Shown in pieces: positions 16,140 through 24,248 of a DNA stretch of 40,195 nucleotides (the first letter of the stretch is position 1; each line of letters opens with the position of its first letter). This DNA comes from Proteobacteria bacterium UBA7447 (lineage in GTDB: Bacteria; Pseudomonadota; Gammaproteobacteria; Arenicellales; UBA868). Location of the stretch: positions 34,419-74,613 of the forward strand of contig DLPX01000050.1 of NCBI GenBank assembly GCA_002477475.1, read 5' to 3'. A model generated the notes under the pieces. It was not told where the DNA came from, did no database searches, and saw only the letters and a program-made list of their open reading frames with translations. Both the position numbers and the translations under genes were made by a program.

Positions 16140-16607
16140 ATGACTTTCTTTCAGGCCGCCCCTGATGGGCGAGATTTTCGTCTGTTGATTAGACCGAATT
16201 GCTCACTCTCGCTTCGCGGCGTTAAGGTACTTGTGATGGCTTTTGCGTCGGTTGCGGCCTTGATCGGCGCATTCATGCTGACGTTGGGGGCGTGGCCTGT
16301 CCTGCCCTTTTTAGGGCTCGAGATCTTCATCGTAGCGGTGGTCTTCTTGATCCTGCAAAGACGTGCCAGGTTTTATGATCTCGTCGAGGCGAAGGGCGAT
16401 GATGTCTGCCTGTATCAAAGAGGGCAGCACGGCGAGAAATCAGGGAAATTGAATCGTTACTGGACTCAAGTAAGGGTAGCGGCTGGCGGTCACTGGTATC
16501 CCAGTAGGCTGTTGATCGGCTCGCATGGTCGTTATATGGAAATCGGGACGGCGTTGACCGAAGAGGACAGGATCAAAACGGCCAAAGCGTTGCAACGTGC
16601 GCTGTAG
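16140..16607 (+). CDS. DUF2244 family membrane protein next to cox genes
   Basis: A 155-residue protein. After a polar start with LIRPNCSLSLRGVK it has two close membrane segments (residues ~29-48 and ~52-71), then a soluble C-terminal domain (FYDLVEAKGDDVCLYQRGQHGEKSGKLNRYWTQV...SRLLIGSHGRYMEIGTALTEEDRIKTAKAL). This is the layout of the DUF2244 family, often found beside cytochrome c oxidase genes in proteobacteria. The biochemical role is unknown; position 73 bp before coxB suggests a part in oxidase expression or assembly. It probably begins the transcription unit that includes coxB and coxA. Confidence 0.8.
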   Translation: MTFFQAAPDGRDFRLLIRPNCSLSLRGVKVLVMAFASVAALIGAFMLTLGAWPVLPFLGLEIFIVAVVFLILQRRARFYDLVEAKGDDVCLYQRGQHGEKSGKLNRYWTQVRVAAGGHWYPSRLLIGSHGRYMEIGTALTEEDRIKTAKALQRAL

Positions 16608-16680
16608 CGACTGTGGACACCGTCATGGGTTCGTTTAAGAAAAGTTTCAATTGCAAATGCACATTCTCAGGGAAACCAAA

Positions 16681-17484
16681 ATGATCGTAAATCGACTGAA
16701 GCATCTTCTGGGTGCAGGACCGGCTCTTGTTAGCACGCTGGTGCTGTGGGTAGTGCCCGCCAGCGTACAGGCCGAATGGGCCTTGAACCTGCAGCGACCC
16801 GTGACCGAGATCGCGCGCGTGCAGTACGACCTGCATATGCTGATCATGTACATCGTTACGGTGATCGGCGTAATTGTCTTTGCGGTCATGTTCTATTCGA
16901 TTGTGAAGTTTCGCAAGAGCAAAGGTGCTCAGCCTGCCAAGTTCACACATTCAACAAAAGCTGAAGTGATTTGGACGGTGATCCCGACCCTCATCCTGAT
17001 CGTGATGGCGGTGCCTTCCACCAAAGCGTTGCTGCTGATGGAGGACACAACAGAATCAGATATGGTCGTCAAGGTCACCGGGTACCAGTGGGGCTGGCAC
17101 TACGACTATATGGAGGACGACGTGGACTTCTTCAGTAAGTTGACGACACCGCAAAGCCAGATTACCGGTTCCGAAACCAAGGGCGAGAATTACCTTCTGG
17201 AGGTCGATAACCATATGGTGATTCCTGTAGGCAAGAAAGTTCGAATCCTGCTAACCGCGAGAGACGTGATTCACGCCTGGTGGGTTCCGCAGTTGGGCGG
17301 CAAAAAAGATGCCATTCCCGGTTTCATCAACGAGATGTGGGTGCGTGCGGATGAGACAGGTACCTTCCGCGGGCAATGCTCAGAACTGTGCGGCAAGGAT
17401 CATGGCTATATGCCGATCGTGGTGGATGTGGTGGAGGAAGCCGAGTACCAGGCTTGGCTGACCAGCCAGCAAAACAGCGGTTAA
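16681..17484 (+). CDS. coxB: Cytochrome c oxidase subunit II (CoxB)
   Basis: A 267-residue subunit that takes electrons from cytochrome c at the CuA centre. The ATG at 16681 is preceded by AGGGAAACC; an in-frame ATG at 16651 lacks such a site. A signal sequence (hydrophobic ~14-28, cleaved near VQA|EWALN) is followed by two membrane helices (~52-75 and ~95-115). The CuA ligands are all present: His198 in HAWWVPQLGG, then Cys233, Glu235, Cys237, His241 and Met244 in the segment GQCSELCGKDHGYMP. GYQWGWHYDY is the Trp/Tyr-rich electron-entry region. There is no C-terminal cytochrome c domain, unlike the caa3 type. It is followed by coxA. Confidence 0.97.
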   Translation: MIVNRLKHLLGAGPALVSTLVLWVVPASVQAEWALNLQRPVTEIARVQYDLHMLIMYIVTVIGVIVFAVMFYSIVKFRKSKGAQPAKFTHSTKAEVIWTVIPTLILIVMAVPSTKALLLMEDTTESDMVVKVTGYQWGWHYDYMEDDVDFFSKLTTPQSQITGSETKGENYLLEVDNHMVIPVGKKVRILLTARDVIHAWWVPQLGGKKDAIPGFINEMWVRADETGTFRGQCSELCGKDHGYMPIVVDVVEEAEYQAWLTSQQNSG

Positions 17485-17552
17485 GTCCGCCCTCACTCAT
17501 CCTTTTGCATATTGAAACAATTTTAGAAAGTTAGAAAGACAGGAGTTTGCGA

Positions 17553-19124
17553 ATGACTACAACAGTCGCTGATCACCACCACGACGAAGTGCCCAAGGGC
17601 ATTACCCGCTGGCTGTTTACGACCAACCACAAGGACATCGGTACGCTGTATCTATGGTTCTCGTTCATTATGTTTTTGGTCGGCGGCTCCATGGCGCTGG
17701 TTATCCGGGCGGAACTCTTCCAACCCGGCCTGCAGGTGGTCGATCCGCTTTTTTACAACCAGATGGTAACGGTACATGCCCTGATCATGATCTTTGGTGC
17801 GGTCATGCCCGGGTTTGTGGGTTTTGCCAACTGGATGATTCCAATGATGATCGGTGCGCCCGATATGGCGCTGCCAAGAATGAACAACTGGAGTTTTTGG
17901 CTGCTGCCTTTCGCAATCTCTTTGCTAATTCTGTCGCTGTTTGTACCCGGCGGGGGCCCGGCAGCAGGATGGACCATCTATCCACCACTATCTGTGCAGG
18001 GTGGTATGGGCGTAGATCTCACGATTTTCACCATACACATTTTGGGCATGTCGTCCATCCTGGGTGCTATCAATATCATCGCGACCATCATGAACATGCG
18101 CGCGCCCGGTATGACACTCATGAAGATGCCGCTTTTCATTTGGACATGGGTAATCACGGCTTTCTTACTGATCGCCGCTATGCCAGTGTTGGCCGGTGCG
18201 GTCACGATGCTCCTCACGGACCGCCATTTTGGCACCGCCTTTTTTGACCCCGCCGGGGGCGGTGACCCGGTGATGTTCCAGCACATCTTCTGGTTCTTTG
18301 GTCATCCGGAGGTGTACATCCTGATTCTTCCGGCCTTTGGCATCATTTCCCAGGTCATTCCGACCTTCGCCCGAAAACCTCTTTTTGGGTATACCTCGAT
18401 GGTCTTTGCGACAGCCGGAATTGCGTTTTTGTCGTTCATTGTGTGGGCCCATCACATGTACACCGTGGGCATGCCCTTATCCGGTGAACTCTTCTTCATG
18501 TATTCCACGATGCTGATTGCAATCCCCACCGGCGTGAAGATATTCAACTGGATGGCCACAATGTGGCGGGGCAGCATGACCTTTGAAACGCCGATGCTGT
18601 ACGCGATCGCGACCGTCGCGCTGTTTACGGTGGGCGGGCTTACCGGTCTCATGATGGCGATTACGCCTGCAGATTTTCAGTACCACGACACCTATTTCAT
18701 CGTCGCCCACTTTCATTACGTGATCTTCTGCGGATCAGTGCTGGGTATGTTTGCCGGCGTTTATTACTGGTTGCCCAAGTGGACCGGCCATATGTATGAC
18801 GAGACACTCGGCAAATGGCATTTCTGGCTAACCATCATTGCCTTTAATGTGACCTTCTTCCCGCAGCATTTCCTGGGCTTTGCCGGAATGCCCCGACGTA
18901 TCCCGGATTACTCTCTGCAGTTTGCGGAATTCAACGTCATCTCCAGTATCGGTGGATTCGTGCTCGGATTCTCGCAGCTCATCCTGCTGGTCGTGGTGAT
19001 CAAAGCCATCCGCGGCGGCAAGAAGGCGAGTGCCGAAGTCTGGGAGAACCCGGAAGGACTGGAATGGACCGTGCCGTCGCCAGCGCCGTACCATACCTTT
19101 GCCACGGCGCCTGAGGTCAAGTAG
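17553..19124 (+). CDS. coxA: Cytochrome c oxidase subunit I (CoxA)
   Basis: A 523-residue catalytic subunit with ~12 membrane helices. The ATG at 17553 follows AGGAG at 17541-17545. Low-spin heme ligand regions are TVHALIMIFGAVMPG and VAHFHYVIFCG; CuB ligands are in GHPEVYILILPAFG and WAHHMYTVG. The Glu and Tyr of HPEVY mark a type A1 heme-copper oxidase, and IGAPDMALPRMNNWSFW (D-channel Asp and Asn) and TGVKIFNW (K-channel Lys) are intact, so both proton channels look functional. The enzyme reduces oxygen to water and pumps protons across the inner membrane. It is followed after 7 bp by a tiny membrane peptide and then ctaG. Confidence 0.98.
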   Translation: MTTTVADHHHDEVPKGITRWLFTTNHKDIGTLYLWFSFIMFLVGGSMALVIRAELFQPGLQVVDPLFYNQMVTVHALIMIFGAVMPGFVGFANWMIPMMIGAPDMALPRMNNWSFWLLPFAISLLILSLFVPGGGPAAGWTIYPPLSVQGGMGVDLTIFTIHILGMSSILGAINIIATIMNMRAPGMTLMKMPLFIWTWVITAFLLIAAMPVLAGAVTMLLTDRHFGTAFFDPAGGGDPVMFQHIFWFFGHPEVYILILPAFGIISQVIPTFARKPLFGYTSMVFATAGIAFLSFIVWAHHMYTVGMPLSGELFFMYSTMLIAIPTGVKIFNWMATMWRGSMTFETPMLYAIATVALFTVGGLTGLMMAITPADFQYHDTYFIVAHFHYVIFCGSVLGMFAGVYYWLPKWTGHMYDETLGKWHFWLTIIAFNVTFFPQHFLGFAGMPRRIPDYSLQFAEFNVISSIGGFVLGFSQLILLVVVIKAIRGGKKASAEVWENPEGLEWTVPSPAPYHTFATAPEVK

Positions 19125-19131
19125 GGGGACC

Positions 19132-19248
19132 ATGATGGCAACAGTGACTAATGACGCTCAAAAAGCGGGTATCCGGAAGACGGTCACCGTGTTGGCGGTG
19201 TTCGCCGTGGTGGTCTTCACCTGGAGCATCGCCAAGTATGTACTGTGA
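19132..19248 (+). CDS. Small single-span membrane peptide between coxA and ctaG
   Basis: A 38-residue open frame with a strong ribosome site (AGGGGGA ending 5 bp before the start) and tandem ATG codons at 19132 and 19135. The N-terminus is polar and basic (MMATVTNDAQKAGIRK), followed by one hydrophobic span (TVTVLAVFAVVVFTWSIA) and a short tail KYVL. Similar short peptides at this place in proteobacterial cox clusters are annotated as small oxidase assembly proteins. The position and translation signal convince me it is real. Its function is only inferred from place. It starts 7 bp after coxA and ends 21 bp before ctaG. Confidence 0.75.
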   Translation: MMATVTNDAQKAGIRKTVTVLAVFAVVVFTWSIAKYVL

Positions 19249-19269
19249 GCTGAGGATCGGTGATACACC

Positions 19270-19824
19270 ATGACTGAGTCCTTTCGACAAAAGAGCAATC
19301 GTCGTGTGGCGGGATGGCTCTCGCTGTGGGTCGTGGGGATGTTCGGATTTGGTTACGCACTGGTTCCGCTTTATGACATCTTCTGCGAGATCACGGGCTT
19401 GAACGGCAAGAGCGCAACCCTGACGGAAGTAAGCGCTAAACCTCTCGAAATCGACCGGTCGCGGACCGTGACGGTCGAGTTCGCAGTCAATGTAAGCGGC
19501 ATTCCCTGGGAAGTCGATCGGCCTGAGACAGTTCGCCTCAAGGTGCATCCGGGTGAGTCGATGACTGTAACCTATGCAGCGCATAGCTTGACCGACGCGC
19601 TTTCGGCAGGGCAGGCGGTACCCAGCGTTTCGCCGGCGCGAGCGGCGCGGCACTTCAGAAAGACCGAATGCTTCTGCTTTACCCGACAGGAACTGGCGCC
19701 TCGGGAAAGCAAGTTGATGCCGGTCACGTTTGTGGTGGATCCCGCTCTTCCCGAGGATGTAAAGACCATTACGTTGTCATACGCGGTCTATCCGGCAAAA
19801 GACATTGAACCCGCCAACTCCTGA
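19270..19824 (+). CDS. ctaG: Cytochrome c oxidase assembly protein CtaG/Cox11
   Basis: A 184-residue copper chaperone that delivers copper to the CuB site of subunit I. One N-terminal membrane anchor (residues ~13-32) is followed by LVPLYDIFCEITGLNGK, containing the conserved Cys39, and by a periplasmic Ig-like domain. The copper-binding pair is Cys134 and Cys136 in KTECFCFTRQ, with the conserved PVTFVVDPALPEDVKTITLSYA end. Lies directly after coxA and the small peptide. The next gene, coxC, is 99 bp away across an AT-rich stretch that may hold a promoter. Confidence 0.96.
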   Translation: MTESFRQKSNRRVAGWLSLWVVGMFGFGYALVPLYDIFCEITGLNGKSATLTEVSAKPLEIDRSRTVTVEFAVNVSGIPWEVDRPETVRLKVHPGESMTVTYAAHSLTDALSAGQAVPSVSPARAARHFRKTECFCFTRQELAPRESKLMPVTFVVDPALPEDVKTITLSYAVYPAKDIEPANS

Positions 19825-19861
19825 AGATAGCTGCTGACGGGTAACTGGTTGAAAACAAGTT

Positions 19862-19890
19862 TTGAGTTTTAATAAATAGATAGATACATA
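19862..19890 (+). promoter_or_regulatory. Possible promoter before coxC
   Basis: TTGAGT (19862-19867), 17-bp spacer, TACATA (19885-19890) in a very AT-rich segment (AATAAATAGATAGATACATAAATA). The -10 is a poor match, but the AT content is unlike that of neighbouring spacers. A GAGG ribosome site lies just before the coxC ATG. Confidence 0.3.
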
Positions 19891-19923
19891 AATATTCTTA
19901 GATTAGAAAAGAGGACGCAACAC

Positions 19924-20802
19924 ATGAGCTCAGCACACGGCGGTTATTATTTGCCTGACCCGACTAAGTGGCCCACGATCACTTCGATGGGGCTGTTCCT
20001 GCTCGCACTCGGTTTCATTCTGGACCTGCACCATCTCACCCCTGGACTCTGGCTGATGATCGCTGGCTCAGTGATTATCATCCTGATGCTGTATTCCTGG
20101 TTTGGGCAGGTCGCGGGAGAGAGTGAGGCTGGGCGTTACGATGCGCAGGTGGATACGTCGTTCCGGATGGGAATGGGTTGGTTTATCTTCTCCGAGGTGA
20201 TGTTTTTCGGCGCATTTTTCGGCGCACTCTTTTATACCCGAATCCTGTCCGTTCCCTGGCTCGCTGGCGAGGAGTTGCTATGGCCCGGATTTGAGGCGAC
20301 CTGGCCGTCAGCCGGACCCGCAGGGGCCACCTATCTCGGGCCAGACAATTACGATATTGGATCGAATCAGTTTTCCAGCATCGGAGCGCTCGGTATCCCG
20401 CTGCTGAATACCGTCATCTTGCTTATATCTAGTGTGACATTGACATTCTCACACTGGGCGCTCAAGAAGAACCAGCGGGGCGCGATGAATTTCTGGCTGT
20501 TTGTGACGGTCGCTCTCGGCGCCCTGTTTATGTATTACCAGGTCGGGGAATACATCGAGGCCTACAGCCATCTTGGCCTGACGCTGGGGTCAGGGGTATA
20601 TGGAGCGACCTTCTTCATGTTGACGGGATTCCATGGGTTCCACGTCACTATTGGTGCGATCACACTGGCCGTCATTCTTGTCAGATGTCTGCGGGGGCAT
20701 TTCAAGCCTGATGAGCACTTTGGATTTGAAGGTGCCGCTTGGTATTGGCACTTCGTGGATACCGTCTGGGTAGGACTGTTTATTTTCGTTTACATCTTGT
20801 AG
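19924..20802 (+). CDS. coxC: Cytochrome c oxidase subunit III (CoxC)
   Basis: A 292-residue subunit with seven membrane helices, which stabilises the oxidase and the D-channel entry. The start MSSAHGGYYLPDPTKWP and the blocks FRMGMGWFIFSEVMFFGAFFGALFY, TVILLISSVTLTFSHWAL, VGEYIEAYSHLGLTLGSGVYG, FFMLTGFHGFHVTIGAI and AAWYWHFVDTVWVGLFIFVYIL are all family-typical (segments shown in part). The Glu in FSEVMFF and the His/Trp ending WHFVDTVW are conserved. The gene is last in the plus-strand run and meets the DUF2909 gene end-to-end. Confidence 0.96.
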   Translation: MSSAHGGYYLPDPTKWPTITSMGLFLLALGFILDLHHLTPGLWLMIAGSVIIILMLYSWFGQVAGESEAGRYDAQVDTSFRMGMGWFIFSEVMFFGAFFGALFYTRILSVPWLAGEELLWPGFEATWPSAGPAGATYLGPDNYDIGSNQFSSIGALGIPLLNTVILLISSVTLTFSHWALKKNQRGAMNFWLFVTVALGALFMYYQVGEYIEAYSHLGLTLGSGVYGATFFMLTGFHGFHVTIGAITLAVILVRCLRGHFKPDEHFGFEGAAWYWHFVDTVWVGLFIFVYIL

Positions 20803-20847
20803 TCGGTAGTCTGTACGTTGCATTAGCGACGATTTCTCGCGAGCGCG

Positions 20848-20872
20848 AAAAAATATCTCAGGCACCGCTGAG
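20848..20872 (-). terminator. Probable terminator for the DUF2909 gene
   Basis: On the minus strand CTCAG (20872-20868) and CTGAG (20861-20857) form a short stem followed by ATATTTTTT. A second, stronger stem (CCTGAGC / GCTCAGG, 20886-20908) lies just upstream of it with no T-run. Stem strength is low, so the call is tentative. Confidence 0.4.
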
Positions 20873-20916
20873 TTCACAGATGGCGCCTGAGCGCGGTCCA
20901 GGCTCAGGGCTGAACC

Positions 20917-21150
20917 TTATTGCTGGGTGTTGATCGCAGCTTGTTTAAGCGATCCACCGGGCTGCAAAAGTCCCGTGTACAGACCGCCGACAATCAAAAG
21001 CAGCAGGAAAGCCCAGATCGCAACACGGTAAGTAAGCGCTTTTACTGTGCCTGTGCCCCGACCTTTGTCCCGCATCATTGAAAACATGGCAACGCCCAGG
21101 CTGATCACCATTGCTAGAAGAAGAATCAGGATTACCGATTTCGCGATCAT
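20917..21150 (-). CDS. DUF2909-type twin-transmembrane protein in the cox cluster
   Basis: A 77-residue membrane protein. I used the ATG at 21150 (MIAKSVILILLLAMV); the frame is open to 21225 but that would overlap surf1. Two hydrophobic spans (~5-23 and ~45-62) flank a basic loop (MMRDKGRGTGTVKALTYR). The layout and its place between coxC and surf1, on the opposite strand, match the DUF2909 proteins in Pseudomonas-type cox clusters. A role in oxidase biogenesis is likely but unproven. It diverges from surf1 across 68 bp, which must hold both promoters. Confidence 0.78.
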   Translation of the reverse strand: MIAKSVILILLLAMVISLGVAMFSMMRDKGRGTGTVKALTYRVAIWAFLLLLIVGGLYTGLLQPGGSLKQAAINTQQ

Positions 21151-21218
21151 GGAAAGATTTCTTTTTGAACTATCCCCAGGGATGGTATCAAAAAGCGTGA
21201 AGGCATCAGTGAACTGAA

Positions 21219-21959
21219 GTGTCAACGCGACGGATATCCCATCCCTTGGCGCTACTGGGCGTCTCGGTTATTTTCGCTTTGTTGATCGGATTAGGGATCT
21301 GGCAGTTGCAGCGTGCTGACGAAAAACAGGCCTGGTTCGACGGTTATAGCGCGCGGATCAGCGAAGCACCGATACAGATTACGGCCCGTTTGCTGGGGCC
21401 AGACCGCTCGAACTTTCCCGCCGAGGTTCGCGGACGCTTTGATGGAGAGGGGCAGTTTTTGTGGGATAACCGGACCCATCAGGGTCAGCCTGGGTTTCAT
21501 GTGATCACTCCTTTTGTAATTACTCCGGGTGAGACGCGGATTCTGGTCGATCGAGGTTGGATACCGCTCTTTGGATCAAGAGAAAATCTACCCATCCCAA
21601 AGATCCCAGCGGGCCCTAGAGTGATCAGCGGCTACCTTTATGAATCTAAACCCGGTTTCACCCTGGAAGCGCGCGCACCTGAGTATGATTCAACGCTTCG
21701 TCAGAACCTTGATCTTTCGGCATTTGCCAGCTCCGCGCCCTATACCGTTCAGCCTTATGTGCTGAGGCTCGATATGGACCAGCGCGACGGATTTGTCCGC
21801 GTGTGGCCGGTCCCGGATCAAACGGCGGTCAGGCGCCATGAAGCCTATGCAGTGCAATGGTTCGGAATGGCGGCGGTATTTATAGGTGTAGTGGTTGCCA
21901 TGTGGCGGCGCGAACTAAGAGCCAGGCGCAGGCCTGTGAGAAACAAAATCCATGAATGA
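21219..21959 (+). CDS. surf1: SURF1 family cytochrome oxidase biogenesis protein
   Basis: A 246-residue protein with a GTG start at 21219. It has one N-terminal span (ALLGVSVIFALLIGLGIWQLQR), a periplasmic domain, and a second C-terminal span (WFGMAAVFIGVVVAMW). Family features are GIWQLQRADEKQAW, the central GFHVITPFVI with ILVDRGWIP, and the C-terminal HEAYAVQWFGMA, close to the SURF1 pattern 'H..YA.QW'. SURF1 helps insert heme a into subunit I and may hold heme a in bacteria. The end overlaps the next gene by 8 bp. Gene symbol follows common usage; some annotators use other names. Confidence 0.92.
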   Translation: MSTRRISHPLALLGVSVIFALLIGLGIWQLQRADEKQAWFDGYSARISEAPIQITARLLGPDRSNFPAEVRGRFDGEGQFLWDNRTHQGQPGFHVITPFVITPGETRILVDRGWIPLFGSRENLPIPKIPAGPRVISGYLYESKPGFTLEARAPEYDSTLRQNLDLSAFASSAPYTVQPYVLRLDMDQRDGFVRVWPVPDQTAVRRHEAYAVQWFGMAAVFIGVVVAMWRRELRARRRPVRNKIHE

Positions 21960-22569
21960 CGACATGTCTGATCCCCTTTCCAACTCAGTGCGAAATCGAA
22001 AGCGATTGACGCTGATTGCGCTGATGGCCCTTTTTTTGTCGCCCGTTCTCGCGGCATGGCTTTGGACACCTGACACATTTCGCAATCGAGGCGAACTGAT
22101 TGATCCACCCCAGCCTTTGGTCAATGTCCCAATGATCTCCCCGGACGGCAGTGATGTCGATCTGACCAATTTGTTCGGACGCTGGACCTATGTCTTTTTT
22201 GTCGAGGCCGGGTGCGATGAATCCTGCAAGCAGTTGGCCGATGCCGTTGAGCGCGTCCGCCTGAGTCAGGGCAAAAACGAAAAGCGCGTCCGTCTCATGG
22301 TGATTACGCTTAGCCCGGATGCACTCTCCTCCGTGGATGAGATTCGTCTCATCATGCCAAAGACAATCGTGTTGGGCGTCAATGCGGCCGAAAAGGAACA
22401 GCTGCTGCCTCAATTTATGTCCAGCGGGGAAGCGTCGGCGCTTCAATCGGGCAGCGTCTTTTTGGTTGATCCGATGGGAAATCTGATGATGAGTTATCCT
22501 GCTAAAGCGGATCCGACGGATCTTCGCAAAGATATCAGCCGGCTTCTGCGGGCATCGCGTATCGGTTAG
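21952..22569 (+). CDS. Sco-like thioredoxin-fold membrane protein of the cox cluster
   Basis: A 205-residue protein with one N-terminal anchor (LTLIALMALFLSPVLAAWLW) and a thioredoxin-like periplasmic domain. It has the CxxxC pattern of Sco copper chaperones (Cys88-DES-Cys92 in VEAGCDESCKQLADAV). The later region where Sco proteins have a copper-binding His ('HSA..YL.DP') reads LQSGSVFLVDPMGN, so that His appears to be absent. Such a Sco-like gene follows surf1 in Pseudomonas-type clusters and is usually followed by ctaA; here ctaB comes next, 26 bp on. It might act as a redox partner for Cox maturation rather than a copper carrier. Confidence 0.8.
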   Translation: MNDDMSDPLSNSVRNRKRLTLIALMALFLSPVLAAWLWTPDTFRNRGELIDPPQPLVNVPMISPDGSDVDLTNLFGRWTYVFFVEAGCDESCKQLADAVERVRLSQGKNEKRVRLMVITLSPDALSSVDEIRLIMPKTIVLGVNAAEKEQLLPQFMSSGEASALQSGSVFLVDPMGNLMMSYPAKADPTDLRKDISRLLRASRIG

Positions 22570-22595
22570 TCAGCGGAGATGATCCCGTATAATTC

Positions 22596-23543
22596 ATGGC
22601 CGTTATGAAAGCACAGGCCTCAACCACGTCGCACGGCTCGTCGAGCTTCGGGTCGACTTTTCATGCCTACTACGAACTGACCAAACCACGGGTCGTGGCG
22701 CTGATAGTGTTCACCGCAATCGTGGGCATGTTCCTGTCGGTTGACGGGATGGTCCCCGTTTCAATACTGATATCCGGTGCGCTAGGGATCGGGCTGTCGG
22801 CGGCTTCCGGCGCAGCGTTCAATCACCTGCTGGATCGCCGGGCCGACCAGATCATGGCACGAACGTCAGGCCGCCCGCTGCCGACGGGGACCGTCGAAAC
22901 CACTCCAGCGATTGTCTTTGCGACCGGGTTGGCTCTGGTATCTATGCTGATCCTAGTCGCAATGGTCAATACGCTCACTGCGGTGCTGTCGTTTGCTTCT
23001 ATGGTTGGTTATGCGGTGGTGTATACGGTGTGGCTTAAGCACGCAACGCCTCAGAATATTGTCATCGGCGGGGCGGCGGGTGCGATGCCGCCGGTGCTCG
23101 GCTGGACTGCCGTCACGGGAGAGGTGGCCTCTGATGCTCTTTTGCTGTTCCTGATTATCTTCTGCTGGACCCCTCCGCACTTTTGGGCGTTGGCCCTTTA
23201 TCGCCAGGAAGAATACGCAGCGGCGGGAATTCCAATGCTGCCCGTCACCCACGGCCGACGACATACGCTGTTGCAGATGGTGCTCTATACGGTGCTGCTT
23301 TTGGCAGTGAGTGTGCTGCCGTTCGCAACCGGTATGTCAGGCGGGATGTATTTTGTCGGCGCGTTGGTTCTGGGCGTGATGTTCCTGATTTTTGTGGTGC
23401 GTTTGTATCGCCGTTACAGTGATGCACTGTCCAAGCAGACCTTCAGTTATTCGATACAGTATCTTGCAATGCTGTTTGCATTGATGCTGATTGATCACTA
23501 CCAAAGTCCGTTACGGGATTTCCTTGTTGCCCTTTTTGCCTGA
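22596..23543 (+). CDS. ctaB: Protoheme IX farnesyltransferase (heme O synthase) CtaB/CyoE
   Basis: A 315-residue prenyltransferase of the UbiA superfamily that adds a farnesyl group to heme b to give heme o, the precursor of heme a. About nine membrane helices are visible. The first Asp-rich region is FNHLLDRRADQIMARTSGRPL, the second region contains WTPPHFWALALYRQEEYAAAG, which is diagnostic for heme O synthases. YELTKPRVVALIVFTAIVGM at the start is also typical. ATG at 22596 with another in frame at 22605. It ends the cox block; no ctaA and no canonical sco gene are found beside it. Confidence 0.95.
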   Translation: MAVMKAQASTTSHGSSSFGSTFHAYYELTKPRVVALIVFTAIVGMFLSVDGMVPVSILISGALGIGLSAASGAAFNHLLDRRADQIMARTSGRPLPTGTVETTPAIVFATGLALVSMLILVAMVNTLTAVLSFASMVGYAVVYTVWLKHATPQNIVIGGAAGAMPPVLGWTAVTGEVASDALLLFLIIFCWTPPHFWALALYRQEEYAAAGIPMLPVTHGRRHTLLQMVLYTVLLLAVSVLPFATGMSGGMYFVGALVLGVMFLIFVVRLYRRYSDALSKQTFSYSIQYLAMLFALMLIDHYQSPLRDFLVALFA

Positions 23544-23594
23544 CGACTCCTATCATTTGAGCAGAGGCACAGGCATTAATCTGGTTCTCGCGCC

Positions 23595-24203
23595 ATGAAT
23601 GTCTCCAGCCCGGAAAGGCCCTACGCCATCGCCTGTGACCGAAACCGGGATCCCATCCTGGCGATCTTGCGGGAGTGTCTACCTGCGAAGGGCAGGGTGC
23701 TGGAGATCGGCAGCGGGACGGGCCAACATGCAGCTTATTTTTCGAATGCTTTCCCTCACCTTGAATGGCTGCCGAGTGATCTGCCACAGAATCTTGAAGG
23801 GATATCGCTCTGGCGCCAGGAGGCAGGGCCGAACTGTCTTGCGCCAGCGGGTCTGGATCTATTGTCTGATGCACTGCAACTGCCGCCAGCGGATGCGATC
23901 GTCTGTATCAACACCCTGCATATTGTCGCTTGGCAGGGCACGCACCGATTATTTACAGCAGCGGGGAAGACGCTGTCCCCGGGCCAGGCCATATATCTCT
24001 ATGGACCCTACCGCTATGCTGACCGTCCGCTCGAGCCGAGCAACGAGCAATTTGATCAATGGTTGAAGGAGCGGGATCCCGCAAGCGGTATCCGAAATTT
24101 CGAAGACCTCAGCCGGATTGCCCAAGAGCAGGGTTTTGCACTGGAGACGGATCTGCCCATGCCTGCAAACAATCGGTCTTTGATTTTCAGGCGCGCGCCC
24201 TAA
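23595..24203 (+). CDS. DUF938 family SAM-dependent methyltransferase-like protein
   Basis: A 202-residue protein. The N-terminus (PYAIACDRNRDPILAILRECLPAKGRVLEIGSGTGQHAAYFSNAFP, shown in outline) holds SAM motif I as VLEIGSGTGQH, followed by LEWLPSDLPQN, DAIVCINTLHIVAW, LYGPYRYADRPLEPSNEQFDQWL and a C-terminal NNRSLIFRR. These blocks are typical of the DUF938 family, whose substrate is unknown to me. It follows ctaB by 51 bp on the same strand and is convergent with the PuuB-like gene. It may be read from the cox transcript but nothing ties it to oxidase biogenesis. Confidence 0.82.
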   Translation: MNVSSPERPYAIACDRNRDPILAILRECLPAKGRVLEIGSGTGQHAAYFSNAFPHLEWLPSDLPQNLEGISLWRQEAGPNCLAPAGLDLLSDALQLPPADAIVCINTLHIVAWQGTHRLFTAAGKTLSPGQAIYLYGPYRYADRPLEPSNEQFDQWLKERDPASGIRNFEDLSRIAQEQGFALETDLPMPANNRSLIFRRAP

Positions 24204-24215
24204 TCAGGGTGTTTC

Positions 24216-24241
24216 GCGGGCGCCCAGCGTCCGCAGGTTTT
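24216..24241 (+). terminator. Possible terminator after the DUF938 gene
   Basis: GCGGGCGC (24216-24223) pairs with GCGTCCGC (24227-24234) with one G-T wobble and a 3-nt loop, followed by AGG and a short T-run (24238-24241). It lies between two convergent genes and would act on the plus strand. The T-run is weak. Confidence 0.4.
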
Positions 24242-24248
24242 GGCGTAT

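Noticed and set aside
20886..20908. CCTGAGC / GCTCAGG stem as a terminator for coxC
   Set aside because: No T-run follows on the plus strand; the stem may only strengthen the minus-strand terminator.
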